A stretch of 64,000 nucleotides of DNA from Mycobacterium yunnanensis (GTDB lineage: Bacteria; Actinomycetota; Actinomycetes; Mycobacteriales; Mycobacteriaceae), in contig NZ_JACKVK010000008.1 of assembly GCF_025823185.1 (NCBI RefSeq), positions 980,312-1,044,311 of the forward strand. Direction: 5' to 3'. A program made the translations under genes and the position numbers. Shown in pieces: positions 17,709 through 26,259 of this stretch (its first letter is position 1; each line of letters begins with the position of its first letter). Under the pieces are notes generated by a model. That model saw nothing but the letters and a program-made list of their open reading frames with translations. It was not told where the DNA came from and ran no database searches.

Positions 17709-18767
17709 ATGCGCGCCGCCATCTTCTACGACGAGCACGACATCCGCGTGGAGGACGTCGCCGACCCTGGTCCGCTGACGCGAGGTCAGGTTCGGCTGCG
17801 CCCCATCCTGTGTGGCATTTGCGGGACGGACCTACACGAATACCTCACGGGGCCGATCGTCATCCCGACGTCCCCTCACCCGCTCACCGGGGCGGCGGCG
17901 CCGCAGGTGCTCGGACACGAGCTGTCCGCGCGCGTCCTCGAAGTGGCCGACGACGTCTCCTCGGTGTCCGTGGGTGACCGAGTATCGGTGCAGCCGTTGA
18001 TCTTCTGCGGGGAGTGCTACTTCTGCCGGCGTGGCCTCAACCACCTCTGCGTACGAATGGCCTGCGTCGGGCTCAGCTTCGACGGCGGCGGGATCGCCGA
18101 ACAGCTGGTGCTCGACGCAAGTCAGGTCAGCGTGCTCCCCGACACGGTGAGCGACCGGCAGGGTGCGTTGATCGAGCCGTCGGCAGTCGCCGCCTACGGT
18201 GTCGACCGGACCGGCTTCCGGGCGGGAGATTCGATCCTCGTCACCGGAGCCGGACCCATCGGCGCACTGTCCGCGCTGTACGCCCACGCGGCAGGCGCCT
18301 CGCAGATCTTCATCTCCGAGCCGAATCCGAAACGCCGTGCGCTGGCAGAGACGTTCGGCATCGCGACGATTCTCGACCCCACGTCGGACGACGTCACCGC
18401 GGCGGTCAGGGACATGACCGGCGGCGTCGGCGTCGACGTGGCTGCGGAGTGCTCGGGGTCAGAGCCTGGCCTCAACGCCGCGTTGAACGCCGTCCGCTCC
18501 CACGGCACCGTCACCCAGGTCGGGTTGCACGTCAGGCCCGCATCCATCGATCCCATGAACCTGTCCAACCGCGACCTGAGTCTGATCGGGACGTGGTGCT
18601 ACCCGGTGACGGACTGGCCGCGGATCATCGCACTCGTGGCGTCGGGCCGGTTCCCCGTGGAGAAGGCGGTCAGTGACGTCGTTCCCGTCGCCGACATCGT
18701 CGAGCGCGGCTTCGATCGCCTCCTCGACCCGACCGGCGACGCGCAGAAGATCCTCGTCGAGGTCTGA
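17709..18767 (+). CDS. Zinc-dependent MDR dehydrogenase, (R,R)-butanediol/threonine dehydrogenase type
   Basis: 352 aa. Catalytic zinc residues lie in GICGTDLHEY and GHELSARVLEV. The structural-zinc cluster is CGECYFCRRGLNHLC. The nucleotide fold is GAGPIGALSALYAHAAGA with a Glu-ending strand (IFISEPN), suggesting NAD. It most resembles 2,3-butanediol dehydrogenases. With a TPP E1/E2 pair in the same cluster, an acetoin/diol route is one option, but the KPR-like genes argue for a branched hydroxyacid. Excellent ribosome site (AGGAGG, 7 nt). Confidence 0.85.
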   Translation: MRAAIFYDEHDIRVEDVADPGPLTRGQVRLRPILCGICGTDLHEYLTGPIVIPTSPHPLTGAAAPQVLGHELSARVLEVADDVSSVSVGDRVSVQPLIFCGECYFCRRGLNHLCVRMACVGLSFDGGGIAEQLVLDASQVSVLPDTVSDRQGALIEPSAVAAYGVDRTGFRAGDSILVTGAGPIGALSALYAHAAGASQIFISEPNPKRRALAETFGIATILDPTSDDVTAAVRDMTGGVGVDVAAECSGSEPGLNAALNAVRSHGTVTQVGLHVRPASIDPMNLSNRDLSLIGTWCYPVTDWPRIIALVASGRFPVEKAVSDVVPVADIVERGFDRLLDPTGDAQKILVEV

Positions 18768-19015
18768 TGAGGCGCGTCGCGCCGGCGCCGGTGCAGTGGG
18801 CGGGATCGGCCGCGAGACCGTAAGGCGTTCGTGGACAACGGATATGCAGTGGGTGCCGTCGATGCCCTTCATGGACACGGTCGCCTCGGCTGCCGACGTC
18901 ATGCAGCCGGCCGATCCGCCGCGTCCCGCAGTTCGCCGCCAACCCGCCGTGACTCGGCCCTGGAGCACCGCGATATCGTCCGACGGAGCCGCCGCCGCCT
19001 TCAAGGGAGAAGAGC

Positions 19016-19885
19016 ATGCCGATCAACCCGGACGCCATCGGAGCCACCACCGCACCACAGCCCTTCACGTGGACCGAGCGCGACACCCTGCTCTACGCGC
19101 TCGGCGTGGGCGCGGGTACGAAGGATCTGGCGTTCACGACCGAGAACAGTCATGACATCGAGCAGCAGGTGCTGCCGACCTACGCCGTCATCGCCTGCCC
19201 GGCGTGGGGGGCCGCCGCCGAGGTGGGCTCCTTCAACTGGGCCATGCTGCTCCACGGGTCCCAGCAGATCCGCCTGCATGCGCCGTTGCCGACGTCGGGC
19301 AGGCTCGACGTGTCCTCCGAGGTCGTCGACGTCCAGGACAAGGGTGAGGGCAAGAACGCCATCCTCGTGCTCAAGGGCACCGGCACCGATCCCGAGACGG
19401 GCGAGGTCGTCGCGGAGACCATCTCGACGGCCGTCATCCGCGGCGAGGGTGGCTTCGGAGGGCAGCCGGGCGAGCGGCCCGCTGCCCCGGAGTTCCCGGA
19501 TCGCGAGCCCGACGCGAAGGTCGCACTGCCGACCACCGAGGATCAGCCGCTGATCTATCGCCTGTCGGGGGACCGGAATCCGCTACACAGCGACCCGTGG
19601 TTCGCACAGAACCTCGCAGGCTTTCCTAAGCCAATCCTGCACGGGCTGTGCACCTATGGGGTCGCGGGCCGGGTGTTGGTGGCCGAACTCGGCGGCAACG
19701 ACGCCACCAAGATCAGGGCCGTCGGCGCCCGCTTCACCTCGCCGGTGTTCCCGGGTGAGACGTTGACGACCTCGGTGTGGCGCACCGAGCCCGGACACGC
19801 GGTGTTCCGCACGGAGGCCGCGGGCGTCGACGGGTCCAACGCCCGGGTCGTGCTCGACGACGGTACTGCCGAATACCTGGACTGA
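19016..19885 (+). CDS. htdY: MaoC-type (R)-specific 3-hydroxyacyl-CoA dehydratase, HtdY-like
   Basis: 289 aa double hot-dog protein, close in sequence to mycobacterial HtdY (Rv3389c type): WTERDTLLYALGVGAG near the start and the catalytic hydratase-2 motif with Asp and His (YRLSGDRNPLHSDP, then GFPKPILHGLCTYG) in the C-terminal half. It hydrates trans-2-enoyl-CoA to (R)-3-hydroxyacyl-CoA, as in steroid side-chain or fatty-acid breakdown. Start has AGGGAG upstream. The 248-nt gap before it holds no gene I can support. Convergent with the next SDR (9-nt gap). Confidence 0.82.
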   Translation: MPINPDAIGATTAPQPFTWTERDTLLYALGVGAGTKDLAFTTENSHDIEQQVLPTYAVIACPAWGAAAEVGSFNWAMLLHGSQQIRLHAPLPTSGRLDVSSEVVDVQDKGEGKNAILVLKGTGTDPETGEVVAETISTAVIRGEGGFGGQPGERPAAPEFPDREPDAKVALPTTEDQPLIYRLSGDRNPLHSDPWFAQNLAGFPKPILHGLCTYGVAGRVLVAELGGNDATKIRAVGARFTSPVFPGETLTTSVWRTEPGHAVFRTEAAGVDGSNARVVLDDGTAEYLD

Positions 19886-19894
19886 CGCAGCCCG

Positions 19895-20659
19895 TCACCA
19901 GGTCTGTTCGGCCGACCGCACCAATATCTCGTTGACCGCCACGCGGCGGTCGCGCGTGACCATGTAGGTGACGGCATCGGCGATGTCGGCCGGCTCCAGC
20001 TTCACCATGCCTGGACTGCGTCGTTCGATGGCCTCCCGGTCTGCGGCGGACAGGTTGTTCACGATTTCGGTCTGCACCGTGCCCGGCTCGACGAGGCCGA
20101 CTCGGACCCGCTTGTCGAGCACCTCTTGGCGGACCGCTTCGGAGAAGGCGCCGACGCCGAACTTGGTGAGCGAGTAGACCGCGGTCCCCGGCCTGGCGAC
20201 GCGACCGGCGGTCGAACTGATGTTGACCACGTCGGCGACGCCGCGCGGTGAGTCCGCAGCGGCGGCGATCAGGTGGGGTAGGGCGGCCCGCGTCACGTAC
20301 AGCAGGCCCGCGACGTTGACCGACAGCATCGTGTCCCAGTCGGCGGGGTCGGCGTCGGCGGCCGGCCCGATGAGCATCAGGCCCGCGTTGTTGACGACCG
20401 TGTCGAGCCGGCCGAGCCGCTCGACCACCTGCTCGACCGCGGCCGCGGCCTGGGATTGGTCGGACACGTCGGCCTCCACGGCCAGCGCAGTGCCACCGGC
20501 GGATTGGATTCGGACGCTGAGCTCGTCGAGTCGGTCCTTGCGCCGGGCCAGCAGGGCGACGGTCGCGCCCTCCGCGGCAAGGGCGATCGCCGTGGCCTCG
20601 CCGATGCCACTGCTTGCGCCCGTGACCAGGGCCACCGTCGCTTTGAGTCGTCGCGTCAT
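19895..20659 (-). CDS. Short-chain dehydrogenase/reductase
   Basis: 254 aa classical SDR: GASSGIGEATA, NNAGLMLIG, catalytic Ser in ISSTAGRV, YSLTK with Tyr and Lys, and EPGTVQTEI. The Arg pair after strand 2 (LLARRKDRL) suggests NADPH. It resembles the NADP-type serine/3-hydroxy-acid and short-chain ketone reductases; substrate unknown. ATG 20659 is used; no clear ribosome site is visible. Probably co-transcribed after the DUF899 gene 40 nt upstream. Confidence 0.8.
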   Translation of the reverse strand: MTRRLKATVALVTGASSGIGEATAIALAAEGATVALLARRKDRLDELSVRIQSAGGTALAVEADVSDQSQAAAAVEQVVERLGRLDTVVNNAGLMLIGPAADADPADWDTMLSVNVAGLLYVTRAALPHLIAAAADSPRGVADVVNISSTAGRVARPGTAVYSLTKFGVGAFSEAVRQEVLDKRVRVGLVEPGTVQTEIVNNLSAADREAIERRSPGMVKLEPADIADAVTYMVTRDRRVAVNEILVRSAEQTW

Positions 20660-20698
20660 ACAGGCCACAATTCGCTTTGACCGCTGGATATTCCGCCG

Positions 20699-21385
20699 CT
20701 AGCCCGTCCCGTAGGCCTTGGCGATGTCGGGTGAACCTGCCCACTTGGCGTAGGTCGGAGACTGCGGCCAGCCGTCCGGCGAGTCCTGCCACACCTCTTG
20801 GCGGCCCCAGGGCAACAGGTCGACCAACGCGAAGCTGTGGCTGAGCTGTTCGGTGCCGCGGCCGTCGGTGTGCCAGGTGCGATACACGGTGTCACCGTCG
20901 CGCAGGAAGACGTTGACCGCGAAGCCCGCTCCCGGAGGTGCCCCCGTGTCGGCGCCAAAAGAACTCTCCGACGACGAAAACCACTCCATCTGGTTGCCGA
21001 CCCTGGCCTTGTACTCCAGGGCCTCGTCGATCGGTCCGTTCGTGACGATGACGAAGCGGGCGTCGTAGTTCTCGAGGAACTCCAGCCGGGTGAACTGTGA
21101 GGTGAAACCCGTGCAGCCGCCGCACTGCCACTGCGCGCCATCGGTCCACATGTGGTTGTAGACGATCAGCTGGCTACGGCCGTCGAAGACCTCGGCGAGC
21201 GAGACGGGTCCGTCGGCGCCGATCAGCGTGTAGGAAGGCAACTCGACCATCGGCAGCCGCCTGCGCTGGGCCGCGATGGCGTCGAGCTCGCGGGTGGCGG
21301 CCTTCTCCCGGACGCGCAACTCGTCGAGGGTGGCACGCCAGGTGGCCTGGTCGACGATGGGGGGCAGGGCTGGTGTGCTGGTCAT
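20699..21385 (-). CDS. DUF899 family thioredoxin-like protein
   Basis: 228 aa, full-length DUF899 (predicted thioredoxin-like fold): ATWRATLDELRVREKAATRE at the N-terminus, then MVELPSYTLIGADGPVSLAEVF and the family motif CGGCTGFTSQF, where a CxxC sits at the usual redox position. The C-terminal part (HTDGRGTEQLSHSFALVDLLP, GRQEVWQDSPDGWPQ) is typical. Biochemical role unknown. Clear AGGAGG 5 nt before the ATG. Confidence 0.85.
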   Translation of the reverse strand: MTSTPALPPIVDQATWRATLDELRVREKAATRELDAIAAQRRRLPMVELPSYTLIGADGPVSLAEVFDGRSQLIVYNHMWTDGAQWQCGGCTGFTSQFTRLEFLENYDARFVIVTNGPIDEALEYKARVGNQMEWFSSSESSFGADTGAPPGAGFAVNVFLRDGDTVYRTWHTDGRGTEQLSHSFALVDLLPWGRQEVWQDSPDGWPQSPTYAKWAGSPDIAKAYGTG

Positions 21386-21486
21386 GCGGCCTCCTGTTGG
21401 GTGTTCTCGACGAGTAGACCGGACGGCTGGCGATTATTCATCGCGTCGGGGGAGGTCGAGACCTAGGTGGTGAAAGGGAGGCGAAG

Positions 21487-22056
21487 GTGGGCAAGGTCAT
21501 CGTGGCCAACTGGGTCACGCTCGACGGAGTGATGCAGGGGCCGGGAAGCGTCGACGAGGACACTCGCGACGGCTTCGCCGCGGGAGGCTGGGCAACCCCG
21601 TACGCCGACCCCGTGATTGGCGCCAAGATGGGCGAGCGCATGGGTCCGGAATTCGAGTGGCTGTTCGGACGCAGGACGTACGAGCAACTGCTGGCGGCGT
21701 GGAACTCGCGCGGCGGGCCGTTCAAGGACGCGTTGAACGGAACGCACAAGCACGTCGTGTCCGGGCACCCCGCGACGACACTGCCGTGGCCCAACTCCCA
21801 CCTGCTGCACGGTGACGTGACGGCCGCGGTCGCCGCGCTGAGGGAGCGCGACGACAATCTGGTGATCATGGGCAGCGGCGTGTTGGTCGACTCGCTGGCC
21901 AAGGCCGGATTGGTCGACGAATACGTGGTGACGATCGCTCCGGTCGTGCTGGGTGAGGGTCGTCGGCTGTTCGGTCCTGGCGTTCGGCAGCCGCTGCGAT
22001 TACTCGACTGCACGCCGGTGGGCTCCGGAGCGGTGGTCGTCACCTACGCGGCCTAG
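21487..22056 (+). CDS. Dihydrofolate reductase-family protein (RibD C-terminal-like)
   Basis: 189 aa with a DHFR/RibD_C fold: VIVANWVTLDGVMQGPGS at the start, FGRRTYEQLLAAW, VIMGSGVLVDSLAKAGLVDEY and VVLGEGRRLFG. This is the YyaP/YwjB-like reductase group, thought to use NADPH, with unknown substrate; it is too divergent for a folate-pathway DHFR. GTG start with GGAGG upstream. It ends 4 nt before the LexA box of dnaE2. Confidence 0.82.
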   Translation: MGKVIVANWVTLDGVMQGPGSVDEDTRDGFAAGGWATPYADPVIGAKMGERMGPEFEWLFGRRTYEQLLAAWNSRGGPFKDALNGTHKHVVSGHPATTLPWPNSHLLHGDVTAAVAALRERDDNLVIMGSGVLVDSLAKAGLVDEYVVTIAPVVLGEGRRLFGPGVRQPLRLLDCTPVGSGAVVVTYAA

Positions 22057-22059
22057 AAA

Positions 22060-22075
22060 TCGAACACGCGTTCGA
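22060..22075. promoter_or_regulatory. LexA (SOS) box of dnaE2
   Basis: TCGAAC-ACGC-GTTCGA, a perfect match to the mycobacterial SOS consensus. It lies 13 nt before the dnaE2 start and 4 nt after the preceding stop, so LexA would cover the start of a very short leader. dnaE2 is an established LexA/RecA-controlled gene in mycobacteria. Confidence 0.92.
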
Positions 22076-22088
22076 CTAGCGTCGAGGA

Positions 22089-25000
22089 ATGGGTTGGAAC
22101 GACGGGCCGTCGACCTGGGGCGAGATGCAGCGCGTGCTCACCAGCAAGCCGCGCCGCGCCGGGTCCCGCCTGCCCGAACCCACCGGTGACGGTGGTGACA
22201 GCCCGGCATGGTCGCGCAAGCGGGGGAGCTACGAGCGGCCCGACGGTCATCGGCCGACGGCCGCCTCCACTCCGTACGCCGAACTGCACGCCCACTCGGC
22301 CTACAGCTTCCTCGACGGGGCGAGCACCCCTGAGGAACTCGTCGAGGAGGCCGCCCGGCTGAACCTGAAGGCCATTGCGCTGACCGATCACGACGGGCTG
22401 TACGGGGTGGTCCGCTTCGCCGAGGCGGCCCGCGAACTCGACGTGCAGACGGTGTTCGGCGCCGAACTCTCGCTGGGGAACGTGCCCCGCACCGAGATGC
22501 CCGATCCGCCGGGGCCGCACCTGCTCGTGCTGGCGCGGGGGCCGGAAGGGTACCGGCGATTGTCGCGGGAGCTCGCCACCGCCCACCTCGCCGGTGGCGA
22601 GAAGGGCAAGCCGCGCTACGACTTCGACGCATTGACCGAGGCCGCCGGCGGGCACTGGCAGATCCTCACCGGGTGTCGCAAGGGTCATGTGCGCCACGCC
22701 TTGGCGACGGGCGGGCCGGAGGCGGCGGGGGCCGCGCTCGCCGACCTCGTCGACCGGTTCGGCGCCGACCGGGTGAGCGTCGAGCTCACCCACCACGGCC
22801 ACCCCCTCGACGACGAACGCAACGCCCAGCTCGCCGCCATGGCGCCACGGTTCGGGGTCGGTGTCGTGGCCACCACCGCCGCGCACTTCGCCGAACCGGC
22901 CCGCGGCCGGCTGGCCATGGCCATGGGTGCGATCAGGGCGCGCAATTCGATGGACGAGGCCAGCGGTTGGCTTGCGCCGCTGGGTGGTTCGCATCTGCGG
23001 TCGGGTGACGAGATGGCCCGGCTGTTCGCCCACCATCCCGGCACGGTGGCCGCCGCGGCCGAGTTGGGCGAGCAGTGCGCGTTCGGGCTGGCGCTCATCG
23101 CCCCGAAGCTGCCACCGTTCGAGGTGCCGCCGGGGGAGACCGAGGACAGCTGGCTGCGCCATCTGGTGATGACCGGGGCGCGCGACCGGTACGGCCCGCC
23201 GGAGCTGGCCGTGGCGGCCTACGCCCAGATCGAGCACGAGCTGCGCGTCATCGCCACACTCGACTTTCCCGGCTACTTCCTGGTGGTGCACGACATCACC
23301 CGGTTCTGCAAGGAGAACGGCATCCTCTGCCAGGGTCGGGGATCGGCGGCCAATTCCGCGGTGTGTTACGCCCTCGGCGTCACCAACGTCGACCCGGTGG
23401 CCAACGAGTTGCTGTTCGAACGGTTCCTGTCACCGGCCCGCGACGGGCCGCCGGACATCGACATCGACATCGAATCGGACCTGCGCGAGAACGCCATCCA
23501 GTACGTCTACCAGCGGTACGGACGTGACTACGCCGCGCAGGTGGCCAACGTCATCACCTACCGCGGCCGCAGTGCGGTGCGCGACATGGCCAGGGCGCTG
23601 GGGTTCTCCCAAGGGCAGCAGGACGCCTGGAGCAAGCAGCTCAGCAAGTGGAACGGGCTCGCCGACTCGCCCGACGTCGAGGAGATCCCCACGCAGGTGG
23701 TCGACCTGGCGTTGCAGATCAAGGATCTGCCCCGGCACATGGGCATCCACTCAGGGGGCATGGTGATCTGCGACCGGCCGATCGCCGACGTGTGCCCGGT
23801 GGAGTGGGCGCGCATGGAGAACCGCAGCGTGCTGCAGTGGGACAAGGACGACTGTGCGGCAATCGGTTTGGTCAAGTTCGATCTGCTCGGGCTCGGCATG
23901 CTCTCGGCGCTGCACTATGCCATCGACCTGGTCGCCGAGCACGAGGACCTCGAGGTCGACCTATCCAGGCTCGACCTGTCCGAGGCGGCCGTCTACGAAA
24001 TGCTGCAGCGCGCCGACTCGGTCGGGGTGTTCCAGGTGGAGTCCCGCGCCCAGATGGCCACGTTGCCCCGGCTCAAGCCGCGGGTGTTCTACGACCTGGT
24101 GGTCGAGGTCGCGCTGATTCGTCCGGGGCCCATTCAGGGCGGCTCGGTGCATCCGTACATCCGGCGCCGCAACGGCGAGGAAGAGGTCACCTACGACCAC
24201 CCGTCGATGGAGCAGGCGCTTCGGAAGACGTTGGGAATCCCACTCTTTCAAGAACAACTGATGCAGCTTGCGGTCGACTGTGCGGGATTCTCCGCCGCCG
24301 AGGCCGATCAGCTACGCCGGGCCATGGGGTCCAAGCGGTCCACCGAGAAGATGAAGCGGCTCCGCAGCCGGTTCTACGACGGCATGCGGGCGCGGCACGG
24401 CATCACCGGTGACGTCGCCGACCGCATCTACGAGAAGTTGGAGGCGTTCGCGAACTTCGGCTTCCCGGAGAGTCATTCGCTGTCGTTCGCCTCGTTGGTG
24501 TTCTACTCGTCGTGGTTCAAGCTGCACCATCCCGCAGCGTTCTGTGCCGCGCTGCTCCGCGCCCAGCCGATGGGTTTCTACTCCCCGCAGTCATTGGTCG
24601 CCGACGCCCGCCGCCACGGGGTGCTGGTGCACGGCCCCGACGTCAACGCCAGCCTGGCGCACGCCACGTTGGAGAACCGCGGCCAGGAGGTGCGACTCGG
24701 TCTCGGCGCGGTGCGGCACGTCGGTGACGAGCTGGCCGATCGCATCGTCGACGACCGAAAGGTCAACGGCCCGTTCGCCTCACTGGTCGACCTGGCGGGT
24801 CGGGTGCAGCTGTCGGTGCCGCAGACCGAGGCGCTGGCCACCGCGGGAGCGCTCGGTTGTTTCGGCGTGACCCGCCGCGAGGCGCTGTGGGCGGCGGGAG
24901 CCGCGGCCTCCGAACGTCCCGACCGGCTGCCCGGTGTCGGATCCTCCTCACACGTCCCGACCCTGCCAGGGATGACCGAGTTGGAGTTGACCGCCGCCGA

Positions 25001-25385
25001 CGTCTGGGCCACCGGCGTCTCCCCGGGCAGTCATCCCGTTCAGTTCCTTCGTCGACGCCTCGACGAGCTGGGCGTGGTTCCGGCCAATCAGCTGCTGTCG
25101 GTACCGGACGGCACCAGGGTTCTCGTCGCGGGTGCGGTGACCCACCGGCAGCGGCCCGCGACGGCTCAGGGGGTGACCTTCATGAACCTCGAGGACGAGA
25201 CCGGCATGGTCAACGTAATGTGCTCCAAGGGTGTGTGGGCGCGGCACCGCAAGCTGGCGCAGACGGCGTCGGCCCTGGTGATCCGCGGCATCGTGCAGAA
25301 CGCCACGGGAGCGGTCACCATTGCCGCCGACCGCCTGGGGCCCGTCGACCTGCGGGTGGCATCCAAGTCGCGGGACTTCCAGTAG
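22089..25385 (+). CDS. dnaE2: Error-prone DNA polymerase III alpha subunit DnaE2
   Basis: 1098 aa. The PHP domain begins near residue 63 (AELHAHSAYSFLDGAS, LTDHDGLYG). The polymerase core has the catalytic acidic motif PPDIDIDIESD near residue 456, preceded by CQGRGSAANSAVCYALG. The HhH region and an OB fold (VLVAGAVTHRQRP) lie at the C-terminal end. DnaE2 carries out damage-induced mutagenic translesion synthesis with ImuA'/ImuB, which are not in this window. GAGGA precedes the ATG, and the LexA box upstream fits SOS induction. Slightly longer than M. tuberculosis DnaE2 because of an extended N-terminus. Confidence 0.95.
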   Translation: MGWNDGPSTWGEMQRVLTSKPRRAGSRLPEPTGDGGDSPAWSRKRGSYERPDGHRPTAASTPYAELHAHSAYSFLDGASTPEELVEEAARLNLKAIALTDHDGLYGVVRFAEAARELDVQTVFGAELSLGNVPRTEMPDPPGPHLLVLARGPEGYRRLSRELATAHLAGGEKGKPRYDFDALTEAAGGHWQILTGCRKGHVRHALATGGPEAAGAALADLVDRFGADRVSVELTHHGHPLDDERNAQLAAMAPRFGVGVVATTAAHFAEPARGRLAMAMGAIRARNSMDEASGWLAPLGGSHLRSGDEMARLFAHHPGTVAAAAELGEQCAFGLALIAPKLPPFEVPPGETEDSWLRHLVMTGARDRYGPPELAVAAYAQIEHELRVIATLDFPGYFLVVHDITRFCKENGILCQGRGSAANSAVCYALGVTNVDPVANELLFERFLSPARDGPPDIDIDIESDLRENAIQYVYQRYGRDYAAQVANVITYRGRSAVRDMARALGFSQGQQDAWSKQLSKWNGLADSPDVEEIPTQVVDLALQIKDLPRHMGIHSGGMVICDRPIADVCPVEWARMENRSVLQWDKDDCAAIGLVKFDLLGLGMLSALHYAIDLVAEHEDLEVDLSRLDLSEAAVYEMLQRADSVGVFQVESRAQMATLPRLKPRVFYDLVVEVALIRPGPIQGGSVHPYIRRRNGEEEVTYDHPSMEQALRKTLGIPLFQEQLMQLAVDCAGFSAAEADQLRRAMGSKRSTEKMKRLRSRFYDGMRARHGITGDVADRIYEKLEAFANFGFPESHSLSFASLVFYSSWFKLHHPAAFCAALLRAQPMGFYSPQSLVADARRHGVLVHGPDVNASLAHATLENRGQEVRLGLGAVRHVGDELADRIVDDRKVNGPFASLVDLAGRVQLSVPQTEALATAGALGCFGVTRREALWAAGAAASERPDRLPGVGSSSHVPTLPGMTELELTAADVWATGVSPGSHPVQFLRRRLDELGVVPANQLLSVPDGTRVLVAGAVTHRQRPATAQGVTFMNLEDETGMVNVMCSKGVWARHRKLAQTASALVIRGIVQNATGAVTIAADRLGPVDLRVASKSRDFQ

Positions 25386-25403
25386 GCGGTCCGTTCCCCC
25401 GAT

Positions 25404-25437
25404 CGGTGGACATCGAGTTCAACCGGTTCGTCCACCG
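25404..25437 (+). terminator. Candidate terminator after dnaE2
   Basis: CGGTGGAC (25404-25411) and GTCCACCG (25430-25437) form an 8-bp perfect stem with an 18-nt loop, 18 nt past the dnaE2 stop. No T tract follows, as is common in mycobacteria. Confidence 0.4.
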
Positions 25438-25522
25438 CTCGCCCGACAGACGTGGCGCCGACACCGGGCGATAGTTGTCTCAACGCCAAAACGGCACGAA
25501 GACAACGACAAAGGGAGTCGAC

Positions 25523-25741
25523 ATGAACACCATCACCCGCAGCCTGATCGCCGCCACCGTCCTGGGCGCCGCCGCCTTGGGCCTCGCCGGCACCGCCGCC
25601 GCCGCACCCACCGCCACGACGCCGCAGAGCACCGGCAACTTCCACAGCCCCCACACCTACGCCACCCCGGCCCCCACCGTCGGCCCGGGCTGGTACGGCA
25701 ACCACGGCCCCGCCTACATCGCCCACCTCACCGGCAAGTAG
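25523..25741 (+). CDS. Small secreted peptide (72 aa)
   Basis: 72 aa from ATG 25523, chosen because AAGGGAG lies 5 nt upstream. Residues 1-26 form a signal peptide (positive start MNTITRSLIAA, hydrophobic core, AAAA-type cleavage region). The mature part of about 45 residues is rich in Thr, Pro, His, Gly and Tyr (ATYAPAPTV-like stretch, GPGWYGNHGPAYIAHL) with no cysteine, so no disulphide. I recognise no family. It stands alone between the dnaE2 terminator and a strong terminator of its own, which suggests a separately expressed, possibly abundant exported peptide. Confidence 0.65.
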   Translation: MNTITRSLIAATVLGAAALGLAGTAAAAPTATTPQSTGNFHSPHTYATPAPTVGPGWYGNHGPAYIAHLTGK

Positions 25742-25766
25742 CTCGGCCGCATCACCCCAAGAACCC

Positions 25767-25806
25767 ATCAGGCCCTCCCCAACCAATCCCCGGGGGAGGG
25801 CCTGAT
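25767..25806. terminator. Strong bidirectional terminator
   Basis: Perfect 14-bp arms (ATCAGGCCCTCCCC at 25767-25780 and GGGGAGGGCCTGAT at 25793-25806) around a 12-nt loop, between the convergent secreted-peptide gene and the Rv3369-like gene. No T run. Very stable and almost certainly the end of both transcripts. Confidence 0.8.
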
Positions 25807-25825
25807 GTACGTCCAGGGTGGGGCG

Positions 25826-26236
25826 TCACGCAGTCGGCGTGGTCCACACCTTGTCGACGCCGATTCGCAACCGCGTGCTGTAGTCGCCCATCGAATCGGT
25901 CAGGCCGAACTGATCGGAGATCGCACCGTACTTGGCCCAATACGGTTGGTCCTCGCGGCAATCCACGCCCTCGGCGTCGACGGTGGCCTCGCCGCCGATG
26001 ACGACGATCCCGCCGCCGTTGCCGTCGGAGTCCAGATTCAGGCTCACCTGCGGGTGGCGCCCGACGTGGGCGACCTTCGCGGCGGCGGGATTGCTGTAGA
26101 CGAACAACGCCTCGCCGTCGAAGTAGAACCAGACGAGCTTGGGCACCGGCTGACCGGACTTCGCCATGGTGGTCAACCAGCCGTAGTGGTCACGGTGCAG
26201 GCGTTCGGTGACTTCGGGCGTCAGCGCAGCGGTCAT
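25826..26236 (-). CDS. Pyridoxamine 5'-phosphate oxidase-like flavin/F420-binding protein (Rv3369-like)
   Basis: 136 aa split-barrel protein: YGWLTTMAKSGQPVPKLVWFYFDGEALFVYS, KVAHVGRHPQVSLNLDSDGNGGG, then CREDQPYWAKY. It closely recalls Rv3369. The family uses FMN or coenzyme F420 as a reductant cofactor; the electron acceptor is unknown. Divergent from the nitroreductase with only 23 nt between starts, so their promoters must overlap or lie inside the genes. Confidence 0.85.
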   Translation of the reverse strand: MTAALTPEVTERLHRDHYGWLTTMAKSGQPVPKLVWFYFDGEALFVYSNPAAAKVAHVGRHPQVSLNLDSDGNGGGIVVIGGEATVDAEGVDCREDQPYWAKYGAISDQFGLTDSMGDYSTRLRIGVDKVWTTPTA

Positions 26237-26259
26237 GATCGCGAATGTAGTCTCCGAAC

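Noticed and set aside
18768..19015. A gene in the 248-nt gap before htdY
   Set aside because: Open frames here lack ribosome sites and domain patterns, and continue from neighbouring genes out of phase.
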